Below are positions 1 through 8,671 of a DNA stretch of 64,000 bases, one piece after another. The position numbers and the translations under genes are program-made. Numbering within the stretch: the first letter of the stretch is position 1; every line of letters starts with the position of its first letter. Source of the DNA: an uncultured Muribaculaceae bacterium (GTDB taxonomy: Bacteria; Bacteroidota; Bacteroidia; Bacteroidales; Muribaculaceae); the NCBI GenBank assembly GCA_905233915.1, contig CAJOFM010000015.1:1-64000 (forward strand), in the 5' to 3' direction. Below the pieces are notes generated by a model that saw only the letters and a list, made by a program, of their open reading frames with translations, was not told the origin of the DNA and ran no database searches.

Positions 1-91
1 AGGCATTCCACTGAACCCAGAACACCAGGACACAACAGAGTATAATTATGCCAAGAGTTGCTAACCTTGATTTTCTAATAGAATCCATCAT
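1..91 (-). CDS. Partial membrane or exported protein, N-terminus only
   Basis: A reading frame enters from the left edge on the minus strand and starts at ATG 91-89 (a second ATG follows directly). The 30 visible residues are a short basic stretch (MMDSIRKSR) followed by a hydrophobic segment rich in I, L, C and V, so this is a signal anchor or signal peptide. A TACCTTTG box lies upstream at 140-147 in the right orientation, which supports the start. The rest of the protein is outside the window and no function can be assigned. Confidence 0.6.
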   Translation of the reverse strand, partial: MMDSIRKSRLATLGIIILCCVLVFWVQWNA

Positions 92-139
92 TTTTTATTG
101 TAACTTATAAATTCCGATTTATCTTTCAGTAAACGCAGA

Positions 140-147
140 CAAAGGTA
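140..147 (-). promoter_or_regulatory. Bacteroides-type -7 box for the edge gene
   Basis: The minus strand reads TACCTTTG, a full match to TAnnTTTG, about 50 bases before the ATG at 91. I see no good TTTG at the -33 position, so the assignment rests on one box. Confidence 0.45.
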
Positions 148-312
148 GCGAATTCATTCCGCTAAGCACTCATTTTCTTTTAGATTTCGGTGATTTATTA
201 TTCATGAGGCGCTGGTACTCGCCAGACTTTTATGATTTTGGAAAAGATGTTCAACCGATTAGGCCTTAAAAAGACGTATATCCAAGTCACAAATGAGGTC
301 TCAGTGCTCTTT

Positions 313-984
313 TTATTTGTTGATAAACATCAAAACTTGCTGTGCAATTGACCTCATTCCTTTTACCGTGGGATGATTCTGTTTCTTGTCTATGTCTTTT
401 AGCTCGATATATGGAATGTCGTAATGGTTACAAATAACTTTGGTCGATTCCTTAAAATCTTTATCCAGTATGTCATTGATGAGAAAGAATATTCTGACAT
501 TGGGATACCTCTCCTTTGCCTGTTGCAGCAGGTTGGCCAATGCGGGACGATAGGTGTAGAAGTCGGCCTGAGTGAAATTATCATATTGATAATCGCCCAA
601 TTCTGCCCCTGCCCAGTCGTCGTTGGTGGCTCCAAAGATGAAAATCACATCAGGGCTGCCAAGGCGTGGCAATCGGGTGACAAACGACCTGTAGCTGTAA
701 TCTTCATTGTTGTATCCGTGGTTGCTGACCGTTGCACCGCTGTAGGAGTCATTCTTCTCGATGAGGCAGCCTGCCTGATTGATGACCTGCCACCACCAGG
801 TCTGAGTGACATTTTCCACATCGGTTAGTGAAGTGTCGGTCGGGGTATAGTACCATGTCTCGTTTCCCTCAGGTATATACCCCTGAAAAGTCGAGTAAGA
901 GTCACCCAAAACGGAAACTCGTGGCCGATTCTGTGCGCAGACAAACAGCGGAATCAACAGAGCAAAAAGCAATACTTTTTTCAT
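313..984 (-). CDS. SGNH/GDSL-family hydrolase, exported
   Basis: A 223-residue protein with a signal peptide (cleavage likely after VCA, residue 17). SGNH hydrolases are esterases, lipases or carbohydrate deacetylases that use a Ser-His-Asp triad. Block I is GDSYS with the nucleophile Ser29, block III is FGATND with Asn121, and block V is NHPT with His204. The acid usually lies three residues before the His; here that place is Lys201, and Asp199 is the nearest acid, so the triad geometry is a little unusual. The substrate is unknown. It stands alone on the minus strand upstream of the FISUMP cluster. A carbohydrate esterase role is a guess from the family in gut Bacteroidales. Confidence 0.75.
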   Translation of the reverse strand: MKKVLLFALLIPLFVCAQNRPRVSVLGDSYSTFQGYIPEGNETWYYTPTDTSLTDVENVTQTWWWQVINQAGCLIEKNDSYSGATVSNHGYNNEDYSYRSFVTRLPRLGSPDVIFIFGATNDDWAGAELGDYQYDNFTQADFYTYRPALANLLQQAKERYPNVRIFFLINDILDKDFKESTKVICNHYDIPYIELKDIDKKQNHPTVKGMRSIAQQVLMFINK

Positions 985-1067
985 AATAGGTCTAATGATA
1001 ATAATGAATTCAATAACTATTGATATCCAACAATCAACCGCCTGTGCCTTGATGAGACGCTGCTACT

Positions 1068-1748
1068 CTAATTTTGCGAGACACGCACTGGACGAACTGG
1101 TAACCCTTCAAAACGCCAGTTGCCCTGTAAGAACAATCTGTCTGAAATGAAGTACAGATTGTAAACATAATAGGGGCAGTGAGAATCGATTGTGCGAGAC
1201 CAATAGAGGCCGTACGAACCAATCCATAATGTCTCTCTCCAGCGGTAGCCGGCAGCAGGCAAGAAGATTTCAGCACCGCTAGGGCCAGAAACCGAATAAC
1301 CTTCCACGCCGTTTTGTGATGTCCAAGTCCATGTACACTGCTCGAGCAACTCTTCTAACTGAGCCTTAGTCGGTATGCGCCACGACTGACCCCAGTTCAC
1401 GTAGGCCGCGTCATCCTCGGGATCCAATTCGGTCTTGCCGTCTCTAGATCCGGTGTTGCCTACATACTTTGTTATACCATTGGTGTTGCCTGTGCCGTTA
1501 CACCACTTGTAGTTGCCCGATTGATAGTGATATATCTCCTTGGGTTCGGTCTCGCCCCAAGCGAAATAGTCGCCATATTCCTCGGGACTATTAGCACCGA
1601 CGTTGCATGTCGCCCACAGCGTGCCGCTAGGCAAGCCCAGGTCAACATATTCATGCTCCTCACGAGCCATTGGTTCATCATTATCTTTGCCCCATGAATC
1701 GAAGGTGAGAAGCAATAGAATAGCCATTAACAAAAGGCGCTTCTTCAT
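1068..1748 (-). CDS. FISUMP-domain exported protein, lipobox Cys replaced by Trp
   Basis: A 226-residue protein whose residues ~32-226 match the FISUMP fold (Fibrobacter succinogenes major paralogous domain), seen in the EYVDLGLPSGTLWATCNVG block, the GDYFAWGET block and the C-terminal RPVRV end. The function of FISUMP domains is not established; they occur on surface proteins of Bacteroidota. The paralogue at 2590-3273 has an N-terminus ending in ISCGDDKDEP, a lipoprotein signal. Here the same place reads DSWGKDNDEP, so the lipid-attachment Cys is Trp (TGG against TGC). It may be periplasmic or remain anchored by its N-terminus. The two paralogues sit either side of an SH3-like protein. Confidence 0.75.
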   Translation of the reverse strand: MKKRLLLMAILLLLTFDSWGKDNDEPMAREEHEYVDLGLPSGTLWATCNVGANSPEEYGDYFAWGETEPKEIYHYQSGNYKWCNGTGNTNGITKYVGNTGSRDGKTELDPEDDAAYVNWGQSWRIPTKAQLEELLEQCTWTWTSQNGVEGYSVSGPSGAEIFLPAAGYRWRETLWIGSYGLYWSRTIDSHCPYYVYNLYFISDRLFLQGNWRFEGLPVRPVRVSQN

Positions 1749-1815
1749 AATAGAAAGATGATATGATTACTATCTGGAAAAGGTAGCGATTGTATCGCCA
1801 AAAACTCATATCCTG

Positions 1816-2358
1816 TTAACAGCAGTTGGTCTGCGGATTGCTGCAAAGCCATTCGGCCTCAATCCAGCCGACGATATCATAGCCGTCCACCTGGACTTTC
1901 ACCCAGTCACCGTGGATGTCCAATGGCATGAGAAGCATTTCCTTGTCGAAAGTGAAGACGACGCTGGCGTCTTCATCGGGGGCATCGCGTAAGTATAGTT
2001 CCTGTCCGCCATAATTCCTTGTATCCACGCCGAGGGCTAAATAATGAATCCAGTATTCGCCCGTATCGGAGCCTTCAAGGATCACGTCGGAATCATCATC
2101 GCCTACTTTCCAGATTTCAAGAATCTTCCACCATCCATCTTGGGGTGCGGATAGGACGAAGACATAATCATTATCCGGCGACAGCGTCATGACTGTCGTG
2201 CCACGGGCTTTGTTAAGAATGTTGGTGCCTTGGCCTTCATCGGCGAGAAAAGCGGTGAATGTGTCATCAAGGGAGACATCGATGGCCTCCGTCGAGTTCT
2301 GAGCCAAAGTCACTAGCGACGCGGCCAGCATAACTGAAATAAAGATAAATCTCCTCAT
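1816..2358 (-). CDS. Exported protein with C-terminal SH3-like domain
   Basis: A 180-residue protein with a clear signal peptide (MRRFIFISVMLAASLVTLAQ). Residues ~110-170 resemble a bacterial SH3 fold: LYLRDAPDED, then a hydrophobic strand, a GDWVKVQV strand and GWIEAEWL near the end. Such domains bind cell-wall or protein ligands. The N-terminal half is acidic and unrecognised. The last residues contain three Cys (CSNPQTNCC), unusual for an exported Bacteroidales protein. It lies between two FISUMP paralogues on the same strand but has its own promoter box, so a shared role is only suggested by position. Confidence 0.65.
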   Translation of the reverse strand: MRRFIFISVMLAASLVTLAQNSTEAIDVSLDDTFTAFLADEGQGTNILNKARGTTVMTLSPDNDYVFVLSAPQDGWWKILEIWKVGDDDSDVILEGSDTGEYWIHYLALGVDTRNYGGQELYLRDAPDEDASVVFTFDKEMLLMPLDIHGDWVKVQVDGYDIVGWIEAEWLCSNPQTNCC

Positions 2359-2386
2359 AAAAACAGCCTTTATAAGATTGACAGCA

Positions 2387-2394
2387 CAAAGGTA
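2387..2394 (-). promoter_or_regulatory. -7 box for the SH3-like protein gene
   Basis: The minus strand reads TACCTTTG 29 bases before the ATG at 2358. No convincing TTTG lies 19-21 bases further upstream. Confidence 0.4.
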
Positions 2395-2459
2395 AGAAAT
2401 ATTCTGCTGGTTTCCTTGTCGTTAGTGGATAAAAATGGCGGCGTCAGTCAAATGCTCAA

Positions 2460-2481
2460 CCATGAGAATGATTTCTCATGG
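2460..2481. repeat. 9-bp perfect inverted repeat, 4-base loop
   Basis: CCATGAGAA and TTCTCATGG flank TGAT in the gap between the SH3-like gene and the second FISUMP gene. It has no T-run on either side, so it is not a clear terminator. Confidence 0.4.
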
Positions 2482-2524
2482 CATTGACTCAACCTGAATT
2501 ATGCTGCCCTTGATGGTGAGTATC

Positions 2525-2566
2525 AAAAAAGCGGTTGAATGACCGCATGGGTAATCCAGCCGCTTA
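2525..2566 (-). terminator. Intrinsic terminator of the second FISUMP gene
   Basis: Read on the minus strand, GCGGT and ACCGC pair around a 6-base loop and are followed directly by TTTTTT. A larger alternative stem uses AAGCGG and CCGCTT. It lies 24 bases after the stop of the gene at 2590-3273. Confidence 0.65.
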
Positions 2567-2589
2567 GATTCTATAATAAGGCGTCACTA

Positions 2590-3273
2590 TTATTTCGATG
2601 CACGCACGGGGCGGACAGTGCAGCCTTCGTATCGGCTGTTATACCAGACTTCGTTTCCTTGTGAGCCTTGGAACAGGATATAGGCTTCGCCCTGGCCAGT
2701 TGCCTCAATGACGAGTTTGTCGGGGGAGCAGAGCGTGCGTGACCAATAGTAGCCGCATTTGCCATCGTTGAATAGCTGACTCGAGCGGCCGCCCGCAGCG
2801 GGAAAGAAGATGGACTTGCCATTAGGACCGGTGGCCAGGCGACCATTCACGCCATTCTTCTGGGTCCGTTGCCAATCGCATTTTTCCAGCAGCTCTTGTA
2901 ACTGTTCCAGCGTGGGCATGCGCCATTGTGAGCCCCAGTTCATGCTGGCGGCATCGTCTTCAGGGTCCAATTCACCCTTGCCGTAACGGCTATCGGAGTC
3001 GTACTTCATCAGCATGTCCATGCTGCCATTATACCACTTGTAGGTGTTCCTGGAATAGTCATCCTTGGGCTTGGTCTCGCCCCAGGCGAAGTAGTCGCCA
3101 TACTGCTCAGGGCTGTCGGCACCGACGTTACATGTCGCCCACAGCGTGCCGCTGGGCAACCCCAAGTCAACGTACTCGTGATTATCGGGAGACTCGGGTT
3201 CATCTTTATCGTCACCGCATGAAATGAGAACAAGAGGCAACGCGACAGCCATTAACAGAAGAATTCTTTTCAT
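2590..3273 (-). CDS. FISUMP-domain lipoprotein
   Basis: A 227-residue lipoprotein with signal and lipobox (VLISC, Cys19) followed by an acidic DDKDEPESPD linker, which in Bacteroidota often favours export to the cell surface. Residues ~32-227 are a FISUMP domain with the same EYVDLGLPSGTLWATCNVG, GDYFAWGET and TVRPVRA blocks as the paralogue at 1068-1748; the two are clearly the product of duplication. The molecular role of the domain is unknown. A terminator follows at 2525-2566. Confidence 0.8.
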   Translation of the reverse strand: MKRILLLMAVALPLVLISCGDDKDEPESPDNHEYVDLGLPSGTLWATCNVGADSPEQYGDYFAWGETKPKDDYSRNTYKWYNGSMDMLMKYDSDSRYGKGELDPEDDAASMNWGSQWRMPTLEQLQELLEKCDWQRTQKNGVNGRLATGPNGKSIFFPAAGGRSSQLFNDGKCGYYWSRTLCSPDKLVIEATGQGEAYILFQGSQGNEVWYNSRYEGCTVRPVRASK

Positions 3274-3483
3274 GATGATTTACCTTGTTAAAAACTATGA
3301 TACACCAATATAACGTAATAATGGCCCCAAATAATATAAGCGCATGCAGTTTTATATTTCACATGGCGATTGCAAGATAATGAGTAGTTCAAGTTGTTGT
3401 CTGGTTGTCATGGTTGTTTGATAAAGGGTGTAGATGTCAACCAAAAACTAAGGTCGGGAAACCGAAGAGTAGAAACTTTGTAT

Positions 3484-3491
3484 TACCTTTG
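3484..3491 (+). promoter_or_regulatory. -7 box for the HAD phosphatase gene
   Basis: TACCTTTG lies 24 bases before the ATG at 3516; the -33 region is not recognisable. The 240-base gap from 3274 holds nothing else I can identify. Confidence 0.5.
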
Positions 3492-3515
3492 TAGCCGTAA
3501 ATAAAGAACAACGAC

Positions 3516-4184
3516 ATGAAGAAGCTGGTGATTTTTGACTTGGACGGCACACTGCTCAACACCATCGAGGACTTGGGGCAGGCGGCCAACTATGCGCTGG
3601 AACGCAATGGTTATGCCACCCATAGCATGGCGAGTTACCCCTACTTTGTGGGTAACGGTGTGCGTCGTCTGATGACACGCGTGTTACCCGAGGATGCCCG
3701 CAACGATGATACAGTGGACCGTGTGTTGGGCGACTTCCTTGAGTTTTACGACGAGCATTGCACCGATTATACCAAGCCCTATAGCGGCATGCCTGAATTG
3801 CTGCAGGACCTGAGGGATTTGGGCGTTGAGATGGCTGTCGCCAGCAACAAGTATCAGAAAGCTGTGGACAAGATTATTCCGCATTTCTTCCCCGACATCA
3901 ACTTCGTTGCAGTTGAAGGGCACCGCGAGGGGGTAAACGTCAAGCCCGACCCCAGTGTGGTGTTCTCGATACTTGCCAAGGCAAGAATGCCTAAGGCTGA
4001 TGCGCTTTATATCGGCGACAGTGGCGTGGACATGGAGACGGCCCGCCGTGCCTGCATCGACTCGGTGGGCGTGACCTGGGGCTTCCGCAGCATGAAGGAA
4101 CTTGTCGAGTACCATGCCGATGTCATCGTCAACAACCCTGTCGATATCCTCGATATCGTTGAAAACGGCATCAAAATCTCCTGA
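3516..4184 (+). CDS. gph: HAD-superfamily phosphatase, phosphoglycolate phosphatase-like
   Basis: A 222-residue cytoplasmic HAD hydrolase of subfamily IA. Motif I is FDLDGTLLN (nucleophile Asp8, acid Asp10), motif II is VASN, motif III involves the Lys of KPDPS, and motif IV is IGDSGVDMETA. Proteins of this type remove phosphate from 2-phosphoglycolate, salvaging a product of DNA repair, though many related enzymes act on other small phosphoesters. The helical cap lies between residues ~15 and 85. The gene is followed after 56 bases by the transporter at 4241, probably in one transcript. The symbol is a family-level guess, since substrate cannot be read from sequence. Confidence 0.8.
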   Translation: MKKLVIFDLDGTLLNTIEDLGQAANYALERNGYATHSMASYPYFVGNGVRRLMTRVLPEDARNDDTVDRVLGDFLEFYDEHCTDYTKPYSGMPELLQDLRDLGVEMAVASNKYQKAVDKIIPHFFPDINFVAVEGHREGVNVKPDPSVVFSILAKARMPKADALYIGDSGVDMETARRACIDSVGVTWGFRSMKELVEYHADVIVNNPVDILDIVENGIKIS

Positions 4185-4240
4185 TTGGTTGCTGCTTTCA
4201 CTTTTCAAACAATAGACCTAACACCTAAATCCTTCAGAAT

Positions 4241-5926
4241 ATGAATTGGTTAACTGAATTATTTATTGGCAACAGTGTGGCGCACACATTGCTCATCTAT
4301 GCCATCGTCATCGCCATTGGCGTGTTGCTGGGCAAGGTGAAAATCTTTGGCATCTCACTGGGTGCCACATTTGTGTTGTTCTGTGGAATTCTGGCAGGGC
4401 ATCTGGGTGTGGCTGTCGATGGCCCCACTCTCAAGTTCATACAGGAGTTCGGTCTTATCCTCTTCATTTTCTCCATCGGTTTGCAGGTAGGACCCAGTTT
4501 CTTCTCTTCGTTCAAGCAAGAAGGAATCCAACTCAACGGTGTCGCAATGCTCATCGTGGGTCTTAACGTGGTTGTGGCGCTCGCTATCTATTTCATTGCG
4601 GGTAACATATCCATTACCGACATGGTGGGCGTGATGAGCGGTGCCGTGACCAATACGCCTGGACTGGGTGCCGCCCAGCAGGCTCTCATTGAGACTGTAG
4701 GCGAGAGGGCTGGCGACCTCAACGAGTCGATGTCATTAGGCTATGCTGCCGCCTATCCTCTTGGCGTCATTGGCATCATCTTGTCGATGGTGCTGCTGAG
4801 GGCCTTCTTCCGCATCAATGTTGATAAAGAAATCGAGGCCATCGAGCGTGAAAAGGAGGATAGCCAACTCAAGCCCTACGTCATCACCTATCAGGTGACG
4901 AATAAACTCATCTATGATATCCCCGTGACGCGCCTGCATGCTATCATCGACCATAATTTCACTATTTCACGCATGAAGCGTGTGGATGGTACCATCGAGA
5001 TTCCGCAAGGTGAGACCATCATCCACCAGGATGATGTGTTACGCATTGTCATGAGTGCCCACGATCAGGATATCTTTGACGCGGTGATTGGTCCTCATGT
5101 GGACTTTGACTGGCAGCTTGAGACATCCCCCAAGGGTATCGTGAGCAAGCGCATTGTCATCACCAATAACGAACTCAACGGCCGCAAGATCGGTTCCATC
5201 CGTCTTCATGAGGGTTACAAGGTGAACATTACCCGCATCTATCGTGCTGGTGTAGAACTGCTGGCAAGCCCCAACCTGTCGCTGCAGGTGGGTGACCGCC
5301 TCACCGTTGTGGGTCGTGAGGAGGACGTTGACCGATTGGGCAAGCGCATGGGTGATTCCTACAAGCGACTGGAGCATCCCAACCTGTTCACGATGTTTAT
5401 TGGTATCTTCCTGGGTATCATTGTCGGCTCTATTCCCTTCATGTTGCCAGGCATGTCGGTGCCCATGAAGCTCGGTCTTGCGGGTGGTCCCCTTATCGTT
5501 GCCATCCTCATCGGTCGTTATGGTTATAAGGCTAGACTGGTTACCTATACCAGCACAGCCGCGAGCTTGATGTTGCGTGAGTTGGGCTTATGCCTGTTCC
5601 TCGCTTCGGTGGGTCTTGCCGCCGGTGGCAAGTTTGTTTCGACTATCCTGAGCGCCAATGGTGCCCTGTGGGTGCTTTATGGTTTCCTCATCACCATCAT
5701 CCCGCTGCTCATCGCAGTGGTGGTGGCACGAGGAAAACTTCATCTCAATTACTGTACCATCATGGGTCTTGTGGCTGGAGCCACAACCGACCCTCCAGCA
5801 TTGGGCTACGCCAACACCACTGCAGGCAACGACGCGCCGGCAGTCGCCTATGCCACTGTTTATCCGTTGACGATGTTCATGCGCGTGCTGATTGCCGAAC
5901 TGATCATCATCTTTGCCGTCGCTTAG
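4241..5926 (+). CDS. AspT/YidE/YbjL-family membrane transporter
   Basis: A 561-residue inner-membrane protein with two transmembrane blocks (residues ~10-195 and ~385-561), each carrying the AspT duplication, separated by a cytoplasmic region with two RCK_C/TrkA-C domains (~210-290 and ~300-375). The repeated signature appears as GAVTNTPGLGAA in the first half and AGATTDPPALGYA in the second. AspT exchanges aspartate for alanine; YidE and YbjL homologues have no proven substrate. The RCK_C pair suggests regulation by a small ligand. It converges on the DUF2200 gene with only 13 bases between the stops. Confidence 0.85.
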   Translation: MNWLTELFIGNSVAHTLLIYAIVIAIGVLLGKVKIFGISLGATFVLFCGILAGHLGVAVDGPTLKFIQEFGLILFIFSIGLQVGPSFFSSFKQEGIQLNGVAMLIVGLNVVVALAIYFIAGNISITDMVGVMSGAVTNTPGLGAAQQALIETVGERAGDLNESMSLGYAAAYPLGVIGIILSMVLLRAFFRINVDKEIEAIEREKEDSQLKPYVITYQVTNKLIYDIPVTRLHAIIDHNFTISRMKRVDGTIEIPQGETIIHQDDVLRIVMSAHDQDIFDAVIGPHVDFDWQLETSPKGIVSKRIVITNNELNGRKIGSIRLHEGYKVNITRIYRAGVELLASPNLSLQVGDRLTVVGREEDVDRLGKRMGDSYKRLEHPNLFTMFIGIFLGIIVGSIPFMLPGMSVPMKLGLAGGPLIVAILIGRYGYKARLVTYTSTAASLMLRELGLCLFLASVGLAAGGKFVSTILSANGALWVLYGFLITIIPLLIAVVVARGKLHLNYCTIMGLVAGATTDPPALGYANTTAGNDAPAVAYATVYPLTMFMRVLIAELIIIFAVA

Positions 5927-5939
5927 TGACGCAAATTAC

Positions 5940-6299
5940 TTAAGTTAGTTTCTTGAGGATTTTATCGATAGGCTTGCCTTTGGCTAGCTCATCGACCAGT
6001 TTGTCGAGGTAACGGATGTCCTGCATCAGAGGCTCGTCGATTTCGGCGAGTTTCACGCCGCAGATAGAGCCGGTAATGAGGTGCCGGGCCGGGTTCATTT
6101 GTGGCGCTTGAAGGAAGAAATCGCCATAGGTGATGTCGCTATCAACGAGTTTTTCAATTTCGGCAATGGAGTAGCCCGTCAACCAGGAAGTCACTGTCAA
6201 CACCTCGTCACGAGTTCTGCCTTTTTTCTCGGCTTTGGCGATGAGAAAGGGGTAAACTTTCTGCAACGTCATTCCATAGACTTTATCGTATTTGCCCAT
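5940..6299 (-). CDS. DUF2200 family protein
   Basis: A 119-residue soluble protein beginning MGKYDKVYGMTLQKVYP. Residues 1-105 match DUF2200, a small domain of unknown function; the block LTVTSWLTGYS and the NPARHLITGSICGVK block are typical. The frame is open upstream for 30 more codons but those overlap the end of tamL, so the ATG at 6299 is preferred. It is the last gene of the minus-strand run from 13212. No function can be proposed. Confidence 0.75.
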   Translation of the reverse strand: MGKYDKVYGMTLQKVYPFLIAKAEKKGRTRDEVLTVTSWLTGYSIAEIEKLVDSDITYGDFFLQAPQMNPARHLITGSICGVKLAEIDEPLMQDIRYLDKLVDELAKGKPIDKILKKLT

Positions 6300-6319
6300 A
6301 ACGTGTGCCTCTCTAGGGA

Positions 6320-8659
6320 TTAGAATGGATAGCCGACCGAGAAATGGAACTCGCTGTCGCGTTTGAAGTTGGGGTGGGTCAATGGCCATTTCTCTTGACC
6401 CATTGCTGGGTTGTGGGCCTTCATACCCATATCAACACGCACCAGGAAGTACTTGAAGTCCAAACGAATGCCGGCGCCATAGGCCGCGGCTATCTGCTCG
6501 TAGAATTTGTTGAACTTGAACACACCGCCAGGCTGGCTCTCATAATCCTTGATGGTCCAGATGTTACCCGCATCCAGGAAGAGGCCCAACTCAACGACCC
6601 AAAAGAGCTTGGCGCGGTATTCCAGATTGACGTCGAAGCGGATGTCACCACACTGGAAGATGAAGTTCGACAGGTTGTTATTACTGTTGTAGCTACCGGG
6701 ACCCAGCGTGCGCACACCCCAGCCGCGCACACTATTGGCGCCACCGCTGTAGAAGCGTTTCTCAAAGGGGAGGACATCACTGTTGCCATAGGGGATGGCA
6801 ATACCTGCACCAACGTGGAACGCGATGCTCTGGCGACGGTCAAAATAATGGGTGAAGGCGTAGTCGGCATCGGCCTTGATATATTGTGAATAGCGGATGC
6901 CCAAAGCCTTGTAATTGCCATCTTTGTCGGCCTTCTGCCCCGATAGGCGGGACAGGCCGTAAAGCAGGTTGCCTGCCGTCTCGGCGTTGGCACGAATGGT
7001 AAATACGTCGCGCTGGAAACGGCCCATCTGCAAGACGTTCATCTCGGCCTTGTTGGTGCGGTAGAGGTTGTAGCCCATGCGCATGATCAAGTGGTCCTGG
7101 TAACTGTAGAGCAGCAGGGGATTGGTGATGCGGTCAAAGAACTGCTTATTGAACTTGGGCACGCTGATGACGCTCAGGTCAAACAGGGTTAGCGTGTGGG
7201 CCAAGCGGCGGCTGCGCTCGGTCCATTGATAGCGCCACGCACCACCAGCAATGACACGGGTGTATTCCGGTCGAGCCTGATAGTCGAAGTTCACCGTGAA
7301 GGCAGTCGATGCCTGAATCTTGCGCTTGAACGACTGCTTGAGCAGGGGGAACATGAACTTGGGAAACGTGAGTCCCATCTCGGTGAAATACTCGCTATAG
7401 TTGTCGTTGATAAGACCGCTGATGTTACCTGAGATACTTTCATAGGAAACCTTGGCCTTGGCGCTGAATACTTCGGCGCCCTTGAAGATGTTGCGGTGTT
7501 CATAGTCCACTCCCACACCGAAGCCCAAATCACCCTCGCTGTTGGTTCCCTCGAGTGATACCGAGACGGTCTGTGATTTGTCGGGTTGCAGCAGCACAAA
7601 GGCATCTACCATCAGCACACCATCCACTTCTCCCAGCGGACGGATGTCAATGTTGATCTGCTTAATGATGCCCAGGCGCCCCAGGGCGCGGTAGGTGCGG
7701 GTCACAGTCTCGGCATTGTAGAGTTCGCCCGGCTCGATGTGGTTGCACTCGGCGAGTACCGCGGGACGCAGGTAACGTGTCTCATCCTCAATGACCTTGA
7801 CACCGCCGGAAACGGTCACTGTGTCGATGCCCCAAAAGCCATCGTGCATCGCCACGGGGTCGTAGTTGGTGACGTAGATGACATTGCGCACATAGAACGG
7901 CTCATGCTCGGTGTAATAGGGCATGTGGTCGTTGCGGTAGGGATCACGGGTGTTGAGGGTGAGGTCAACGGCCTTGGACCCTGCGGCAGTATCGGCCATA
8001 AAGGTGATATACTCCTTGTTGAAAGCATAGTAACCGCGGTTACGCAGGTTCTCGGTGATGCTCTGCCGCCACTCGTCAAGCCGGTTGAAGTCCAGCAAAT
8101 CCCCCGTTCGGATGTTGAACCGTGCCGAGTCCTCGAGGATGATTTCCCGCAGCTCCTCGTCGGGGATATCATAATCAATGGAACGGATGAAATAGGGCTC
8201 GACTAGGGTGATGTCATAGTCCACCCGAGCCTTGCGCTTAGCGCTGTCGGCATTGACCTGATAATTGACCACATTGTTCATGAAGCCCCGGTTACTCAGA
8301 GCGGTGTGTAATTGCTCAGCGCTGGCAACAGTGAGCGTGCTGTCGTAGATAACCGGCGGCGTGCCCACGCGCTGAATCCAGCGGTTGAACCAGTTGGTGC
8401 TGTCTTTACCCGAGAGGTTGTAGAAAGCGAGTTGCAGTTTCAAGCCGCCCAAAACGCGGTGGTTGGCATTCTGGCGCAGGTAATTGGCCAATTGTGATGA
8501 CTCGACACCATCACGCGGGTCGTTGATGTTGATTTTTACCTTGTCGAGCAGGAGTCTACCTTCAGGCACGTGCTTGGTGGACGAACATGATGGCAGGATT
8601 GCCATGAGCAACAATGTCATGGCAAGTCCAATGAATGTCCTATAGGCACGGCAAGTCAC
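6320..8659 (-). CDS. tamL: TamL-like outer-membrane assembly lipoprotein (BamA/Omp85 superfamily)
   Basis: A 779-residue protein with a lipoprotein signal (ILPSC, Cys25 by count from the first ATG). Residues ~30-400 hold POTRA-like repeats (for example RGFMNNVVNYQV, NRGYYAFNKEYI and IKQINIDIRP) and residues ~410-779 form an Omp85 barrel ending in FHFSVGYPF with the terminal Phe. The RGWGVRTLGPGSY block matches the conserved RGF/Y motif of barrel strand six. Bacteroidota carry a lipidated TamA homologue, TamL, working with TamB in outer-membrane assembly; no tamB is in this window. It sits in a six-gene minus-strand run with kdsA, fitting an envelope role. Confidence 0.88.
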   Translation of the reverse strand: MTCRAYRTFIGLAMTLLLMAILPSCSSTKHVPEGRLLLDKVKININDPRDGVESSQLANYLRQNANHRVLGGLKLQLAFYNLSGKDSTNWFNRWIQRVGTPPVIYDSTLTVASAEQLHTALSNRGFMNNVVNYQVNADSAKRKARVDYDITLVEPYFIRSIDYDIPDEELREIILEDSARFNIRTGDLLDFNRLDEWRQSITENLRNRGYYAFNKEYITFMADTAAGSKAVDLTLNTRDPYRNDHMPYYTEHEPFYVRNVIYVTNYDPVAMHDGFWGIDTVTVSGGVKVIEDETRYLRPAVLAECNHIEPGELYNAETVTRTYRALGRLGIIKQINIDIRPLGEVDGVLMVDAFVLLQPDKSQTVSVSLEGTNSEGDLGFGVGVDYEHRNIFKGAEVFSAKAKVSYESISGNISGLINDNYSEYFTEMGLTFPKFMFPLLKQSFKRKIQASTAFTVNFDYQARPEYTRVIAGGAWRYQWTERSRRLAHTLTLFDLSVISVPKFNKQFFDRITNPLLLYSYQDHLIMRMGYNLYRTNKAEMNVLQMGRFQRDVFTIRANAETAGNLLYGLSRLSGQKADKDGNYKALGIRYSQYIKADADYAFTHYFDRRQSIAFHVGAGIAIPYGNSDVLPFEKRFYSGGANSVRGWGVRTLGPGSYNSNNNLSNFIFQCGDIRFDVNLEYRAKLFWVVELGLFLDAGNIWTIKDYESQPGGVFKFNKFYEQIAAAYGAGIRLDFKYFLVRVDMGMKAHNPAMGQEKWPLTHPNFKRDSEFHFSVGYPF

Positions 8660-8671
8660 GATGGCAGCAGA

